The notes under the pieces were generated by a model. It saw only the letters and a program-made list of their open reading frames with translations. It had not been told where the DNA came from and made no database searches. 5,985 bases of DNA, from NCBI GenBank assembly GCA_007128755.1, contig SKWV01000501.1, forward strand, positions 1 through 5,985, in the 5' to 3' direction. The translations under genes were made by a program, and so were the position numbers. This document shows positions 5,650-5,985 of the stretch, one piece after another; within the stretch, counting starts at the first letter, position 1; every line of letters starts with the position of its first letter. The stretch comes from Trueperaceae bacterium. GTDB lineage: Bacteria; Deinococcota; Deinococci; Deinococcales; Trueperaceae.

Positions 5650-5953
5650 ATCGCCCTGGTGACGCCGTGCGCTCTGCGTTTACCCATGTGTGCCGACAAG
5701 AGTTATGAGCGCTGGACACCAGACCCGGGCCGCTGGGGCTGGCTCGCAACGGCTGTGGCACTGCCCGTTCGTGCTGCCGTAGCCTCGACGAGAACGTGCT
5801 CCTCGAGCGCGAGCAGCAGCCGACGGCAGCGCGCACCCAGCGGAACGCTCTCGGTTGGTCGCGCGGAGCGGCTCGACTGGCATGATGATGAAGGGACGCC
5901 GCCGCGCACCGACCCCATCCGTCGCTGCCGAGCGGAACCATCGGAGGACCCAC
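5650..5953. other. High-GC stretch with no convincing gene
   Basis: G+C rises again here compared with the operon. Frames on both strands stay open for 70-100 codons but encode Ser/Arg/Ala-rich sequence without recognisable domains, as expected by chance in GC-rich DNA. No tRNA, transposase fragment or copy of the tRNA-Ser 3' end was seen. It probably contains the upstream region of the gene starting at 5954. Confidence 0.4.
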
Positions 5954-5985
5954 ATGAACCGCTACCGTACCCGCGGCCCCGTCGC
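5954..5985 (+). CDS. Start of a possible gene, truncated by the window end
   Basis: The ATG at 5954 begins MNRYRTRGPV and runs off the window. GGAGGA (5943-5948) lies 5 nt upstream, a strong ribosome binding site, and is the only positive evidence. Three consecutive in-frame ATG codons occur 24 codons earlier (5882-5890) but lack a comparable site. Ten residues are too few to assign a family. Confidence 0.4.
   Translation, partial: MNRYRTRGPV

Noticed and set aside
5686..5985. A + strand frame open for 100 codons to the window end, starting MCADKSYERW
   Set aside because: It has no ribosome binding site, its product turns Ser/Arg-rich after residue 35, and it overlaps the better-supported start at 5954 in another frame.
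4140..5985. Search for a second copy of the tRNA-Ser 3' end as the far attachment site of an island
   Set aside because: No match to the T-arm/acceptor sequence (GTTCGAATCCCACCCTCTCC) was found by eye, so island boundaries cannot be proven within the window.

Overview
The window is bacterial, GC-rich chromosomal DNA carrying a lower-GC insert. In sample lines, positions 2641-2700 are about 77% G+C and positions 5281-5340 about 57%. The lineage cannot be fixed from the sequence. A YtxJ/BrxC-type monothiol bacilliredoxin suggests a bacillithiol-using group; high-GC Deinococcota-like or Planctomycetota-like bacteria would fit, but this is inference.

Positions 1-3117 hold ordinary chromosomal genes, all on the + strand. 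They are the 3' end of a PfkB-family sugar kinase, a PLP-dependent threonine/serine dehydratase, a small single-span membrane protein and a complete DUF418-family polytopic membrane protein. The gap between the kinase and the dehydratase contains a near-consensus sigma70-type promoter on the minus strand. It points straight into a terminator-like hairpin about 20 nt downstream, a possible very short transcript.

Positions 3167-3829 encode, on the minus strand, a BrxC/YtxJ bacilliredoxin. Its second, helical half resembles the Colicin_immun family, an unusual pairing. A tRNA-Ser(GGA) gene with an encoded CCA follows on the + strand at 3993-4084, divergent from brxC, and is followed by a perfect 13-bp hairpin.

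Positions 4189-5532 are the highlight: a compact minus-strand operon of a HicA-family toxin, a HicB-family antitoxin with a roughly 60-residue C-terminal tail, and a SecB-like chaperone. The first two genes overlap by 4 nt and the last two by 20 nt. This is the layout of a toxin-antitoxin-chaperone (TAC) module, in which the chaperone protects an antitoxin that depends on it through a C-terminal chaperone-addiction (ChAD) segment. Upstream of hicA lie an extended -10 promoter and four phased ARGCTG repeats, a candidate operator. Lower G+C and the position beside a tRNA gene suggest horizontal acquisition, though no second attachment site is visible.

Positions 5650-5953 return to high G+C with no convincing gene. 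The window ends a few codons into a possible + strand gene starting at 5954.
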